This document shows positions 12,991 to 25,061 of a stretch of 64,000 bases of DNA, one piece after another (within the stretch, counting starts at the first letter, position 1; the number at the start of each line of letters is the position of its first letter). The DNA lies in NCBI GenBank assembly GCA_018907035.1, contig JACCIC010000143.1, positions 780,501 to 844,500 of the forward strand, given 5' to 3'. The notes beneath the pieces were generated by a model, which searched no databases, was not told where the DNA came from, and saw nothing but the letters and a program-made list of their open reading frames with translations. The translations under genes and the position numbers were made by a program. The DNA comes from Sycobia sp. Sy_11 (Eukaryota > Arthropoda > Insecta > Hymenoptera > Epichrysomallidae).

Positions 12991-13587
12991 CCGATTTTTA
13001 TCAATCAAATTTCCTTGCAATCAGCATTTTTGCCAGTTTTGAATGTGATTATCAAATATCTATTTTTCAATATTTATAGCATTTTGAAAATTCAATTGGA
13101 CATTTGTTTTTAGAAAACACACGTGTGCGCTCGCGGTCAGTTCGCCCGCGCCAGCGAAACGTCCGTCTTTTTTTCATTATTTCCAATGCAGTGGAGTGGG
13201 CTGTTATAAAAAAGGGTAGCTGAAAAAAAATATGGTTAGGGATCGTTGTAAACGAAGAAACATAATCTTTATTCGTAGACGCGTGAACGTGGCTTCATCA
13301 ATACCTCCGTATATCCAAGCAATTGTGTGAGCGTTGACAATGGTCAAGAAAAATAACAACTACTGGTCTTTGCTGTGTTCGCTCAACTTCACCTCGTCTC
13401 CTTTCGTTTGACCTCCTTTTTATCGATGACCCAGTTCTATGAGCTCTGATTAGCTCACAGACATGGGCCCGTATTGTAAAATCTATAAAAATGGACCTAT
13501 ACATGAATATTAATATTTACGCATAACTTTTCCTTGCCGATACCATGCCGCTAAATGAGCAGTTATATATCTGGGACACGGTGTATA
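12991..13587 (-). repeat. Right arm of foldback element
   Basis: This arm is the reverse complement of the left arm. It carries an additional CpG-rich stretch of about 45 bp (near 13105-13153, containing gtgtgcgctcgcgg) that is absent from the left arm. The stretch is either an insertion here or a deletion on the left. Confidence 0.88.
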
Positions 13588-14040
13588 ATCAAATTATTCT
13601 TTCATAAACCAATATATATATTTAGATTTAAGGAATTAAATTAAAATAAATATTCCAAAAAAATATAAGACTTTAATTACCATAAATGCAGGAAAATATG
13701 ATTCAAAATTAATTAACCTTTAGAGGATTGGCATTTGGTAATAATAATTCGTTTCAAAAAATGGATAAAAATGTTATCTCATATCATAAATTGATCACGG
13801 GTCGAGCCAATATATTGGCTTTTCGGTCCGTGAGGGTGAAGCGTACATTAAATTTTTCCACTTCAAATAAATTTGTTCTATTGACATGTATGAAAGCCAG
13901 AAGATTTGCGCTATCTGCTTCATAAAAATAATTATTAACTTCTAAAAAATTCTCGATAAAAAACTTTTTATAATACTCCAACGATTGGAGTTGATAGATG
14001 ACAGATATTGATAATGAAATATAACTGTGGAATTGAATAT

Positions 14041-14880
14041 TCAGAACGTCGTCAGTTCTATGTGATGCTAAAGGAGCGGAGCATGGAAAAGGTGATCTAG
14101 TATTTTAAAAATAAGGCTAGTAATGACAAATTTTTTTTATAGATTCGGTTTATCAGAACACATAGTAACGGATAACGGTACTTAATTTACAAGTGAGAGA
14201 TATAACGAATTTTTTAAACGAAATGACATTAAGCATTTATTTTCTCCTCCGTATTACTCTGTGACCAACAGAGCAGTAGATAATTTCGTTCTATTAGAGG
14301 TTTAAAGATAAAATAAATATAATAGTGAAAGAGAAAATCTTTGGAATATCCATTTAATTTTTAATATCAATTAATATTCAGTTGACTTCGTTCTACGAAG
14401 ATACAACCATACATAAAACACCATCGATTTTAATGTTTAAACGAGAGTTTCGGATAAGATTTGACATCTAATGAGAACGTAGAGAATGTAGAGAAAAAAC
14501 AATAGGTACAAAGCATCTGGGAGGAATAAAAATAGTGAAAGTAAAGCGTATGAATTTTGAGAAAGGGATTACTTATTATATGCACGATTATGTGTCTGGA
14601 ACAGAAGGAAGATTTCAAGTGATAATTGGTAAAAAATTATCACCTGTAATTTGACTGATAAAAATGACTGACAAAAATAAAATGTAATGAAATTATCGGA
14701 ACCCAATTCACTAACTATGATAACAGCTGCAGAAAGAAAATAAATAAAGAGTTGTTCGAGGGAAACCAGCGATATTCTAAGCGTTACCCTAGGCAGCTCT
14801 TGGCGTATTATGGTCAAAAACAGGAGAATTGTAGTAGACTGATGAAACGTCATATGCATACTATATCTATATATAAATAG
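14041..14880 (+). pseudogene. Decayed Ty3/Gypsy-type retrotransposon pol relic (integrase core to C-terminus)
   Basis: Interrupted frames spell out a retroviral-type integrase remnant. Around 14141-14305 the frame reads RFGLSEHIVTDNGT, an in-frame TAA (14183-14185), FTSERYNEFF, and then SPPYYSVTNRAVDNFV. This matches the second catalytic Asp (TDNG, codon 14171-14173) and the region of the third catalytic residue. The spacing of 35 residues fits D-35-E, but the last acidic position reads Asp instead of Glu. Downstream, 14382-14468 reads HKTPSILMFKREFRIRFD, as in the integrase region after the core; 14556-14640 has a Gly/Tyr-rich segment; and 14830-14859 ends with SRLMKRHMH, resembling the C-terminal KRHxDQL motif. 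Several stops and frame changes make it non-functional. No LTRs were identified. Confidence 0.82.
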
Positions 14881-14947
14881 GCAGTGATTAAGATAATAAG
14901 CCTTGAACTAGCATTAAGAAGCACATTCTTATACACGCTCCAGTTTA

Positions 14948-16221
14948 CGAGGGTGGATTGATAAGTTTCCGGCATGACCAAGAAAAACAAACTTTTTTTA
15001 TTTCTCAACATAATCTTCCCCAAGGCTGATACATTTCTCATAGCGGTGTTCTAGTCTAGTAATGCCAACTCTATAGACTGATTCGTCACGCTCCTCAAAA
15101 TACCCATTTACAGCTTCGATTACTTCTTCATTGTCCGCAAATCTCTTACCGCCAAGCCATTTTTTGAGGTTAGGAAATAGATAATAATCACTCGGGGCTA
15201 GATCTGGAGAGTAGGGAGGGTGCGGCATCAATTCAAACTTCAGATCCTTGATTTTAGCCATCGCAACGGTTGACGTGTGCGCTGGTGCGTTATCTTGATG
15301 AAACAAGATTTTTTTCTTCGCCAGATGAGATGGTTTAATTTTCACTTCGTGGCTCATACGTTGCAATAAGTCTGCGTAGTATTGACCAGTGATAGTTTTA
15401 CCCTTTTCAAGGTAATCAATGTATATAATACCTCTCGTATCCCAGAAATAACAGTAGCCATAACATTGTTCGCCGAAAAAATTGTTTTTGCCTTCTTTGG
15501 AGTTAGTTCCCCTGGTTCAATCCACTGTTTAGACTGTTGTTTGGTTTCAGGAGTGTAGTCGTGGACCCAAGTTTCGTCAATGGTTAGGAATCGACGCAAA
15601 AATTTGCTTGGATTACGGTTATACAACGCCAAATTGGCGGTAGAAATGTTCTTTCGAATCAATTTTTGGTCAACTGTTAGCAAACGCGGCACCCATCTTG
15701 CACAAAGCCTTTCCATGTACAAATGTTGGTGCAAAATATTTTGTACACGTTCATATGACATCTTACAGGTCTCAGCTATCCTCACGCACTTTTAATCTAT
15801 GGTCTTTCAGCAACATTTGATGGATTTTTTTCGATCATATCTGGAGTTGTGACCTCAATGGGGCGTCCTGAGCGAGGCTCATCAGAGGTGCTCACACGAC
15901 ACTTTTTAAACCCACTGTTTAACGGTTGAATATGATGGCGAGGATGTCCCCAGTGTTGAGTCCATCTCTTCTTTAATTGCCTTCGGCGCTAACCCCTTCA
16001 AATAAAAGTATTTGATGACAGCACGATTTTCCAGCTTTTCCATTTTTACGAAAAACACAGAGGCATCTTGTTCAGCGTGCTCTCAAACCTAAATTAACGT
16101 GGCGATCGGACGGAAACTATAGCTACAAGTTATCTAAGGATGGTACTATAGAACGCCACCTCAAGGTAGGCCTAGTGCCGCCATCTCTTGGTCAGGCCGG
16201 AAACTTATCCATCCACCTTCG
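14948..16221 (-). mobile_element. mariner transposon (irritans-like), near full length
   Basis: Terminal inverted repeats are visible. The left end is CGAGGGTGGATTGATAAGTT followed by TCCGGCATGACCAAGA. The right end on the opposite strand is CGAAGGTGGATGGATAAGTT followed by TCCGGCCTGACCAAGA, giving about 36 bp with three mismatches. The length of about 1.27 kb is typical for mariner. A TA precedes the left end (14946-14947). The right flank reads TGCATA, so the expected TA next to the right repeat appears mutated to TG. The element contains a single transposase gene on the minus strand, disabled by frameshifts. Confidence 0.95.
14998..16043 (-). pseudogene. mariner transposase pseudogene (DD34D)
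   Basis: This would encode the cut-and-paste transposase that binds the element's terminal repeats and moves it to TA sites. The start is the ATG at 16043, opening MEKLENRAVIKYF, an N-terminal helix-turn-helix start as in mariner. The span of about 1,046 bp matches the usual length of roughly 345-350 residues. Recognisable motifs: WVPRLLT near 15685 (family WVPHELT), LTIDETWVHDY near 15570 with the first catalytic Asp, FHQDNAPAHT near 15290 with the second, and YSPDLAPSDYYLF near 15190 with the third. There are 34 residues between the last two. It ends LGEDYVEK. At least four lesions break the frame: near 15906 (loss of one base, exposing TAA), about 15825 (extra A in a run), about 15780 (extra base) and about 15450. 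It is not functional; the catalytic triad residues themselves are still encoded. Confidence 0.95.
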
Positions 16222-16960
16222 TGCATAAAATAAATTCAAATTGTAATGCAATATCTGGGATTACTCCTGCTTTACTGCCATCTACATCCTTAGACATTAT
16301 ATAATTAAATTATATAATAATTAAATAATAAATTATATAATAAATTATATAATTTCCCTCGTTCCGCCGAGATGTAAAAAAAGATCCAGTAATATATGTC
16401 GCCAGACTCTCTATTCCCGGAGAACTTTAGATTTCAGAAGCACTAAGCGCTACTATTTGGTCCAAAGTATAGAAGAAGGATTACCTTAATTATGATTTCT
16501 TTCATTCTTTTTACACTACCATAATATAGTATAGCATAATGTTCCATTGATAGATAAGAAATTGAATATTAGTCAGAGTCAATTAATAAAGAAAATAGTT
16601 TCAGTAAACTTAAAAGATATATTAAACATTCGATATATTAATTATTGCATCAGGGCTAGAGACTCTATCAGATGGATATTTACATTGGTATTCACTTGGT
16701 GTTCTCTTAGTAGTATAATTTCAATTTTTGGCTACTATCTCCTTCCTATCCCAAGGTAGTATGATTATACGTATAAGAAAATGCCTCATCAAAATGAAAT
16801 TCAGTCTGTATTCAAGAGAGTTATAGTAATTTCAGTAACAGAAATAGAAAATTATCACATCACGATGTAAATCGATATATGCTATTGTTTTCACAAAATT
16901 CTGAAACCAATTCATTAATACTACTACTACTACTACAACTAATAATAATAATAATAATAT
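16222..16960. other. AT-rich DNA with small palindromic AT block
   Basis: At 16300-16365 there is an AT-only stretch made of taattatataa-type inverted and direct repeats. A (CTA)n-like and (ATA)n-like run lies at about 16918-16960. No gene was seen. Confidence 0.55.
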
Positions 16961-16964
16961 GCAT

Positions 16965-17332
16965 AACTCAAGCGGCCGATAAAACACCGTTGACGACCTC
17001 GCACGTATACAATTTAGATTCGATCGAAGTGGCCAAGCAGATGCCGCGTCGACGAGAAAAACGCGCACGTACGTGTATATATATCGACATCGATAGAAGC
17101 AGCAGCAGTAGGAGCAGCGAGGGAAATAGAGACACCAGCACACGCAATAAGTTCGAGACTTCGCGACGCCCTCTCGACGCATCGATGGAATGTGCAGCCC
17201 GCTCCCGCACCCTGTATCTCATCACCCCCGCCACACGACGCCGTGGGCACAGTGCGCGTGATGAGAAATCGCTCCGGGTCACGCTACTATTATTACGGAG
17301 CTTTGCGCGCGCGCGTACCGCGCGACGAATAC

Positions 17333-17379
<47 letters not shown>

Positions 17380-17560
17380 GAGCAAGCGACTGGGCGGTGG
17401 CTGTTCGTGACGGATGCTTTGCGGCTTGGTCGCCGCCCGGTTCCGCTGTGCAAGGCGGCTTAAAATATATACGTATCGCAATAACGCCTTGACCTAGACG
17501 AGCGGACACTGCGCGGTGGATGAATAGCATAGACTACTGATGTGGATGAATACCGGTGTG
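16965..17560. other. GC-richer island containing a (TA)n run
   Basis: The composition is CpG-containing, with a (TA)n microsatellite at 17336-17376 inside it. Frames of 161 and 194 codons on opposite strands cross the microsatellite and are Arg/Ser-rich with IYIY runs. They are compositional artefacts. Confidence 0.45.
17336..17376. repeat. (TA)n microsatellite
   Basis: A pure TA run of about 41 bp lies inside the GC-richer island. Confidence 0.97.
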
Positions 17561-17630
17561 TTGACTTCTTACAGAAAAGCTGGGCAAGTTTAAAAATTTC
17601 ACCATTCCTGCCGTTTTTTAAAGCACATAC

Positions 17631-17631
<1 letters not shown>

Positions 17632-17687
<56 letters not shown>
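17632..17687. repeat. (TA)n microsatellite
   Basis: This is a pure TA run of about 56 bp, one of the longest in the window. Confidence 0.97.
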
Positions 17688-17688
<1 letters not shown>

Positions 17689-17689
17689 C

Positions 17690-19608
17690 TCCACTTCATT
17701 ATCACATGCCAGTACATTCGATGATGGCAGTTGCACATCAATGATTCGTATTGCGCGTTGATCTGTTGCATTAGGAAGAAAGATTAGAATGGCGTTAAAT
17801 AAAAACAATTCATCGATTTGATTTTTTAAGTTTCGTAGGCCTAAATTATGTTTTCAAATGTCGATCAATTTTTTCTTTTAATTAATTTATTAAGAATCTG
17901 TTTCTCCACCATTGGGTATTTAACACAAGTAGATACATGCATATTTATGTAACTTAATACTTTTTCTGAAACGTCGTTTATCGTTAATTAGGATTAAATA
18001 TTGATGATTTTCATATTATCAAAATTTTTCTTTCTATTAAGGCACGTATGTAGTTATTATGTTTAATTATCTGATGCACTTTTAAGTTTGTTTCTTGTAA
18101 GTAATTTCATGAATATCCTCTGCTATTAATTTTTATAGAAATTTAGGTTGACTTATAATACTATACGAATGCCCATTCATACTCGATTTTTGTATATTCA
18201 TTTGATTATAGGCAGAATTTTCACCGTTCAAAATCAACGCTGAATTTTTTTTATATATTTCAGTAAATTGATATGTCCATGTTAAAGGTTTCCATGTCTT
18301 AGACTGCTGTAGATTTCTCAATTTACAAATATTTCAAAAGCTTTTCGATTGTCACTGTATTGGAGTATAATGCCGAAAAACTTTTTGATTCTTATGGTAT
18401 TTTCTATGAAACCTTTCCATTAGTCAACCATCAACTGAAGTTAAATAATTTTATGTTAAAATAAATATTTTCTTTATTTCATCGTTTGGCATGACGATTT
18501 TTGGTTTTTTTTTTATGTTTAAATTTAAGAACTTTTTTGGTTTTCCGTTTTTAGTTTTGTTTTCAGCGATTTGTCATTCAATACACCAATTTTCCGTTTT
18601 CGATGTGATAGTACAAATCGAAGTGTGCATTCTATTGTTTTCGTTACTTACCTTGGAATTAGTATATGGTTCTTCGATTCTGATTGTATTTACTTTGTAA
18701 TTTTCTGTAATTGCAGTAAAGAAATAAAGGTAAATAACTTTGTGCTTAGTACGTTAAGTTTCGCTGTTAATAGAATTATCAATAGTATGTGATCTATCAA
18801 TCTGTATTATTATAGAAGTGAGGTAAATATTAATACATAAAACTGAATTAAAAATAGTTGTATCGAGCTTTTAACTTTTCATTCCCTATTAAAATCTTTT
18901 CTACAACGTAAATCAAATTCAATGTATATATCATAATTTTTCTTTGAACTATATCTTCCATAGCGCATGTATAATCTATTAAAGAAATTCTACGTAAAAC
19001 TTGCCAAGATCCACGTATATCTGAGGAATCAATCTTTTCAATACTGAACTAACTGGAATTTTCACTTTATATAGAGAATATTGGAGATTCTTTAATAATA
19101 AATGGAATTTCTAAAAAGACATGTGAATTATTATATTTTGGTAATTAACTCGTGACGCTGTAAACGGATATAAGTCCGTTTTTATATTATTAATCGCCAC
19201 TGCAATGCGCGTGCAAAATGAGCACAGGAGTAGTAAACAATTATTCTTAATGCCTCTACGCAAACAAGACTGAATGCTTTTTTTAAATACAGATCAATCA
19301 TTCGTATTTTCAAAGAAACCAGGTCACAGTCAAAGTATATGAATTGTCCGCTCTTATCGGGAATATATCGATCGATCTATTTTCAAATATACTTATTGTT
19401 ATTATTATTATTCTTATTATATAAAAGAATACAGATAAACGAGCAAAAATTATGCGACTTATTGTTCTGTTAGAAAGTCGGTTCGACCTGTACAATAAAT
19501 CGAAAAAGGTGACAGGGAACTTGGTCATTCGGATTTCGTCGGAGGTCGTTTAAATTCTCTTTGTATTTTTCATCTTCAGTCATCTCATCGTTTTTTCTCT
19601 TTTTTCTG

Positions 19609-19609
<1 letters not shown>
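17690..19609. other. AT-rich non-coding DNA
   Basis: About 1.9 kb is AT-rich with short Phe/Ile/Leu-rich frames only. I saw no element ends. Confidence 0.55.

Positions 19610-19652
<43 letters not shown>
19610..19652 (+). repeat. (TC)n microsatellite
   Basis: A pure TC run of about 43 bp is preceded by a pyrimidine-rich lead-in. Confidence 0.97.
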
Positions 19653-19655
<3 letters not shown>

Positions 19656-20690
19656 CATTCTACGCCCTCTTGTAGAAACCTTTTTTTTCGTACACAAACA
19701 TATGCGGAAATAGCGAACGAAGCCAAGTCCCGGCAGAGACTTTTGTTTCAGCGCAAAATATGTCATTTGTGGAAGTTGAACTTTCGTCTGTGCTGCGAGC
19801 GTATTTTGTTCATCTCGCAAATTGTCCCCCTCTATATCTTTCCCTTTTTATCGTTATTATTATCATCGTCGTTATTATTATTTGTTTTCCGAGGGAAAAT
19901 AATCAAGTTTATGCAATTTCGGTTCAAAATAATTTTTCCTTGCACCGTTCATTGCGAAATAGATGGATTTGTAAGAATGATCAGAAATTCGAAATAAGTC
20001 CCAGAAATTCCTTTCCCTCAATGAACACAGGATTTATTTGAAATAATTCTTTTCGAGAAAAATACTGCTCGTGTTTCATCTCTCATTCTCAAATTTAAAG
20101 CAGCGCAAATGAATAGAGCAAGGGAACTATAGAATGAAATTGGGAGGAGGGGAATATTCCAAATATTTCAAACTCACGTTGCTCCGGGAGGACGAAGAAA
20201 ATGAGGTTTAAGTAGGTTAACATGTAAACACAATATCGCATTTGTAATACCAGTAGGTTTAAATTTAAAATGGGCTTCGATATCGCATTGCATTTGATAT
20301 TGTTTAAAATGTATTCAGTTTCTAGATCTTCGTGATAAAATCCATAATTTTTTACCATTAGACCTATTGCAAGAATAAAATATTATATAGTAGTGATTTT
20401 CTTAAAATTCGGTAAAAATAGCAAGCAACGCAGTATTTTTCATTATTTTTGTTATCATCAGAATATTTTAGAAAAGTTTGTACATTTCACTTTACACTTT
20501 CACTTTCTTTTTAATAGTTTTCCTTAACAATGCCGTTAAATTTTAACAATAACGTTTTTAATTAAATTCTTGTAAATTATAATCAATATTACCATGTCGT
20601 CAGCAGTTAAATTGCAGTAAATTATTGAATAAATAACAGTTGATCTATCTATATAATACAACTGGTTAGAAATACCTAAGCAGTCCGATC
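19653..20690. other. AT-rich non-coding DNA
   Basis: I recognise no gene here. A hydrophobic frame of 93 codons at 19760-20041 comes from a T-rich stretch and has no family features that I know. Confidence 0.5.
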
Positions 20691-20799
20691 TACCATTCTC
20701 ATAGCATAACTGCAAACAGTTGCGATGATACTAGCCGTACGTAAACGTTTCTCGGTCAAATCTACTCTTTCTAACCCTCTTCCATCTACTGATAGGCAT

Positions 20800-21520
20800 A
20801 TAAATCCCGCGCGTATTACCACTGAGAACGAGAGTGAGAAACAGCTGCGCGGTGATCCACCTTCCAAGCACGTTCAGTCGGGAATAATGAAAAGGAATGA
20901 TCAAAAAAGGAAAAGGCGAGAAAAAAGAAAGGAGCTACAAGGGCAAACGTATCGGGGAAGGGGAAAGGGGCGAATAAGCCGGTGGAACGAGATACGGAGC
21001 AGAGGGGGAGGGGGAGGCTCGTGCCCATGCGGTTATTAACCCCTCGCGGTAAGACCCCAGTGGGCAGGAGTGGCTTCTCTCTCCCCTTCTCTCGCTGTAT
21101 TTTCGCGAGCGGCACTTTCGCGAGCTAATGGGTCTCGACAAGTGTCTGGACCGACGTGCTGCGCTTGCCCCTCCCTTCCCGAGCACCCAGACGGCCTTCT
21201 TCTTCGTCCCCCGCGTGCCTTTGTGCACCGCGCATTGTGCGCCGCCCGTCGCGCTTTATCTTTAATGTCGTGCTTTTGTTTTTCCCCCCTCGAACCCCTT
21301 CCCCATTTCTCGCATTGCGCATACTTTATGCCCCGCGCTTTTTTCGCCTCGACCCGTCCGCTATCGTGGCTTTCTCTTGGCCCTCCCTCCGGCCGACCGC
21401 CCCTCTCGCCTAGGAAGCGTTGGCGCCCTTGTGAACTAAGTACACAGATCTCGCTCGAGATACAGGACAGAGGCGTCGCGTGCCCACGGATCGCTGCCGG
21501 GGATTAGGGATACTCGAGGA
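20800..21520. other. GC-rich island, strand-asymmetric
   Basis: The plus strand is purine-rich from about 20890 to 21020 (AAAAGG, GGGGAGG runs) and pyrimidine-rich from about 21070 to 21420 (CCCTTCC, CCCCTC runs). Several overlapping frames on both strands are Arg/Pro/Ser-rich without domains. It is a candidate regulatory island. Confidence 0.45.
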
Positions 21521-21546
21521 GTTGAGATATAATGAGGAGGCTCGTA

Positions 21547-21548
<2 letters not shown>

Positions 21549-21626
<78 letters not shown>
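21549..21626. repeat. Compound (AC)n(AT)n microsatellite
   Basis: About 40 bp of AC repeats passes directly into about 37 bp of AT repeats, without interruption. Confidence 0.97.
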
Positions 21627-21629
<3 letters not shown>

Positions 21630-24600
21630 TCGTTGAGCCCAAGGGAGCTTAGGATGGAATCTACAAATACGGGTAGCAATAAAGAAAGTCCTCGGTTCTA
21701 AAAGAATTCGGTTGATTTCGCGACTACTCGTTCCCGTCTTAAAAAATAATTCCAACTTTTTTGCATTACTATACGGAAATGTGTATTGCAATTTCGCTCG
21801 CGTTAGCAATGGAAAATGAGAAAAGTAAAATTATATACACGAAATAAGCTCTGGTGGAATATATATTCTGTAGTTATGATATATATATATAAAGAGTGCT
21901 GAGACTTCACTATGCATGATCCTAAAAACAATATTGTCAATTTTCATTATTTTGATATTAAATAGAGATGAGGTTAGTAACTCTGTTTCCTTGATTCTCA
22001 AACCAATGAGATATTAAATCAAACCTTTTAACAACCTTTAAAACCGTTTCCCTGCATTATATAAATAAATCACTTACTATTTAATTCAATTTATATAATA
22101 AATTACTTAGAATTAATTCAACTAAAAGTTTATACAGTGACCGCATAAAAAACATTCTTTACACCTATTTTGAAAATGATGAATAGAAAAACTGAAAGTG
22201 TTTTAATTTTCTTCGAATTTTTGATGACGCTCGAATTGAGATGTGCTCAACTAGTTTCTTCGAAGCCGCTATCACACGTACGCAAATAAGTGGATTTTGC
22301 TGTCGCTCTTTATCGAATATTGGATTTTTCCTTATGTACTTTTGTATGTAGCTTTATCGTATTTCTTCACTTTCTCTTTAATAGAGTTTTTTCAAATAAA
22401 CTGTTCACACACATAGAAGGGAATTCATCTCAACATTAATCTTCGTCGTATAGAAAACAAATCTAAGCCTCTGAGTCAACGTTTTACCTGTATGTGATTT
22501 TAAGCACGGCAAGACGAACATCTACTTTACTACATTGACTTGCTTGTGCTCATAACTAATTAGCAGTAATGTTATAGCTCTGTGTTCGAACGTTCATGTC
22601 TAATGCATTATTCCTGGTCGTCAAATTTATATTAAATGCTAATTAATTCTTGATGAACGCAGTCAGATCAATTCGTGTATAATAGTACATGCATCCGATA
22701 TTGGCAGAATCCTATTGTGTAATTAAACTGTTGGTCGGCATTTTCAATGAAGATGCTTTATGATTCATGCGCATCCTCAATCAAAGACATTCTGCAATGT
22801 GTAAAATCGTTTTCCTTACAAGTCTGACAAAATGTCAATGTATTAAATAATCTATATTTAATTTAATATATTAATCACATTCACTAAAAAATCGATAATG
22901 TTCGCTCAGTGGACACTAATGTTTGTAAGGAATCATTCGAGTGAGCGATGAATGCTAATGAATGAGGAAACAGTGAAAAAAAATTTTTAAATCTAATTTA
23001 TAAAAGATTTTAAATAATTTATTAGTAACAATATAAATTTCACCTACTAGATTATTAGTGGAATAAAATATCCAGGTTGGTGTGTTTACGGTTTTATAAT
23101 TTCATCCTTTAATATTACAAGGCAAATGAATAAATTAAAAAAAAATTATTTTTACAGAATTTTCTAAACTGTGTTTTCATATAAATTTCTTTATCAGCTT
23201 TGACAATGATTAGATTTGCAGCGAAGGGACATGTGAACAAAAGAATGAATTTTTAAAATCTTCAGTTTTCCGGCCAGAGCACGAGGATCTCAAATACCCA
23301 ATGATAGCATAAAGTGAACATGCTATTTTTCAGTTTAAGAACATAGTAAATGCAAAGCTTGCCAAAATATTAAAATGATAGTATATTTATAATTGTCAAT
23401 ATACTTATTGTTTTAAACGTTAAATTACCACTGACATAAATATCTATTTTTTTTCTTTCTTGTGAAACTTCTGAAATATTAAATATTTTCCTTTGTGTTT
23501 TTACCAGCATTCACAAATTTTCCCTGCAATAGCGTGGGTATTTTAACAACACTTTTACCACAGTATCCAACAAATTGTTCGTGTGTTTTCTTATCATAAT
23601 ATTTTTTTATGCTGCTTTATACATAAAATAAATAGAAATATCTCAAATAAAAATGAAATATACTTAATTCAAAAACAAATCAACGCAAACAAACGTAAAT
23701 GATAAAGTGGATATCTGGACAATGAAAATGCAAATTATTAAAGTTTATTTAATTTTAAATTATATTTTTAAGTGTCGATAACAGCTAAATACCATTTTCT
23801 AAATTTAGTGTGAGTATAAAATCATTAATTAAAAGCACAGTGCCTTTAATAGTATAATATAACACTTAAAGAGCAGAGTAATTGGTAATAAGTGACTAGA
23901 CATACATATGCTTCTAAATGAAAATTCATTATTTCATGAATTGTAAAATATGAATTTAATCTCAACAGAGCTTTGAAATTCACTTAAGTAAATTTCTATT
24001 TAAGTTGATCTCCAATCCGTGATTACTTGATTTACAAGTTCATAGCAATATCAAATACGCTGCGAGTACAAAAAAGTTCCTTGCTTTTCGAAAGAAGTCG
24101 TTCAGCTATTGAAAGATTACAAATATAAATGCAAGTTGAAAGCTTAGATTAAAGTTGCAGATCTTGAATGATCTATACGACATTATAATATGTCGCCTAA
24201 TATTATTGCTGTAATAAAAACTGAGAAATTAAATAAGATGCGAATGCGATGGAGCTTACCCAAACAACGTACTCGTTCCCTTATTCTTAACTGGTATAAA
24301 CGCGCTTTAACCAAAACGACTTTTATAATGCACATAGTACGTGCTAGCTAAATTAATCTATATTTATTATTTATATAATTAAGGATTTAGCATTAATCCT
24401 GTTAATGGATTGTAACGTCTATAACTTCATAATAACTATCTACGTACGAATTATAAGTGGTAAAGTTAAAGAATCAAACTAGTGAAAAAGTCAATGCAAT
24501 ACCAAATATTAATGAATTTTATAATAGTATTATATAATTCAAAGGAGTCACTGGGCAACAAGCATCGGTTCAAATATTCGTTCGCTGATGAAATCGCGAT

Positions 24601-25010
24601 AAATTATAATGATTTGCAGAGGACGCAGATCTCTATTATCATTGAAAGAACGTTTTCGATATATAATATCCACTTCTGAGTTATATATTTATATTTTTAA
24701 CAATACTTTCCAGCACTTTTTTTCTATGTTATGTTATTGAACATTTTAATCTAAAAATTGTCCAAATAAGTATATATTCTTTTGTGGAATGATTTTGAGT
24801 TCCCCTCGAGAATGACTCCTAAACCATTCTTTGAAACTGGTCAATACTTTAGATTACCGAGGTGTTAATAGTCAATTTCGCGAATCAATCAACCGATCAA
24901 TCTATGTAACTATCAATCTTGGCACTCTTCCCGTTTGCTATATCCCCTTTTAATCAATATTCAATTTCTCTCTGCTTTTTCTTCGCCATTTTCTTTCACG
25001 TCGATGGCTC
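21630..25010. other. Long AT-rich non-coding tract
   Basis: About 3.4 kb has no recognisable gene. The sequence is AT-rich with no clear tandem array or element terminus. Confidence 0.6.
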
Positions 25011-25014
25011 CGCA

Positions 25015-25019
25015 TCTCT

Positions 25020-25059
<40 letters not shown>
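25015..25059 (+). repeat. (TC)n microsatellite
   Basis: A TC run of about 45 bp has one early interruption. Confidence 0.96.

Positions 25060-25061
<2 letters not shown>

Larger units (their letters stand above)
12352..13587. mobile_element. Foldback (long inverted repeat) transposable element, 1.24 kb
   Basis: The whole element is one large imperfect palindrome. The left arm (12352-12911) is complementary to the right arm (12991-13587), with a spacer of about 79 bp. The outermost bases are TACACCGTGTCCCAGATAT on the left and the same sequence on the opposite strand at the right end. Long matched blocks include the gcggcatggtatcggcaagg segment and the gcagtggagtgggctgttat segment. By eye the arms are roughly 85% identical. 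The right arm has about 45 extra bases near 13105-13153. TA dinucleotides at both tips suggest a TA target, as in Tc1/mariner relatives, but the superfamily is inference. Frames at 12488-12757, 12588-12797 and 12832-13113 are shadows of the repeat. A transcript would fold into a very long hairpin. Confidence 0.92.
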
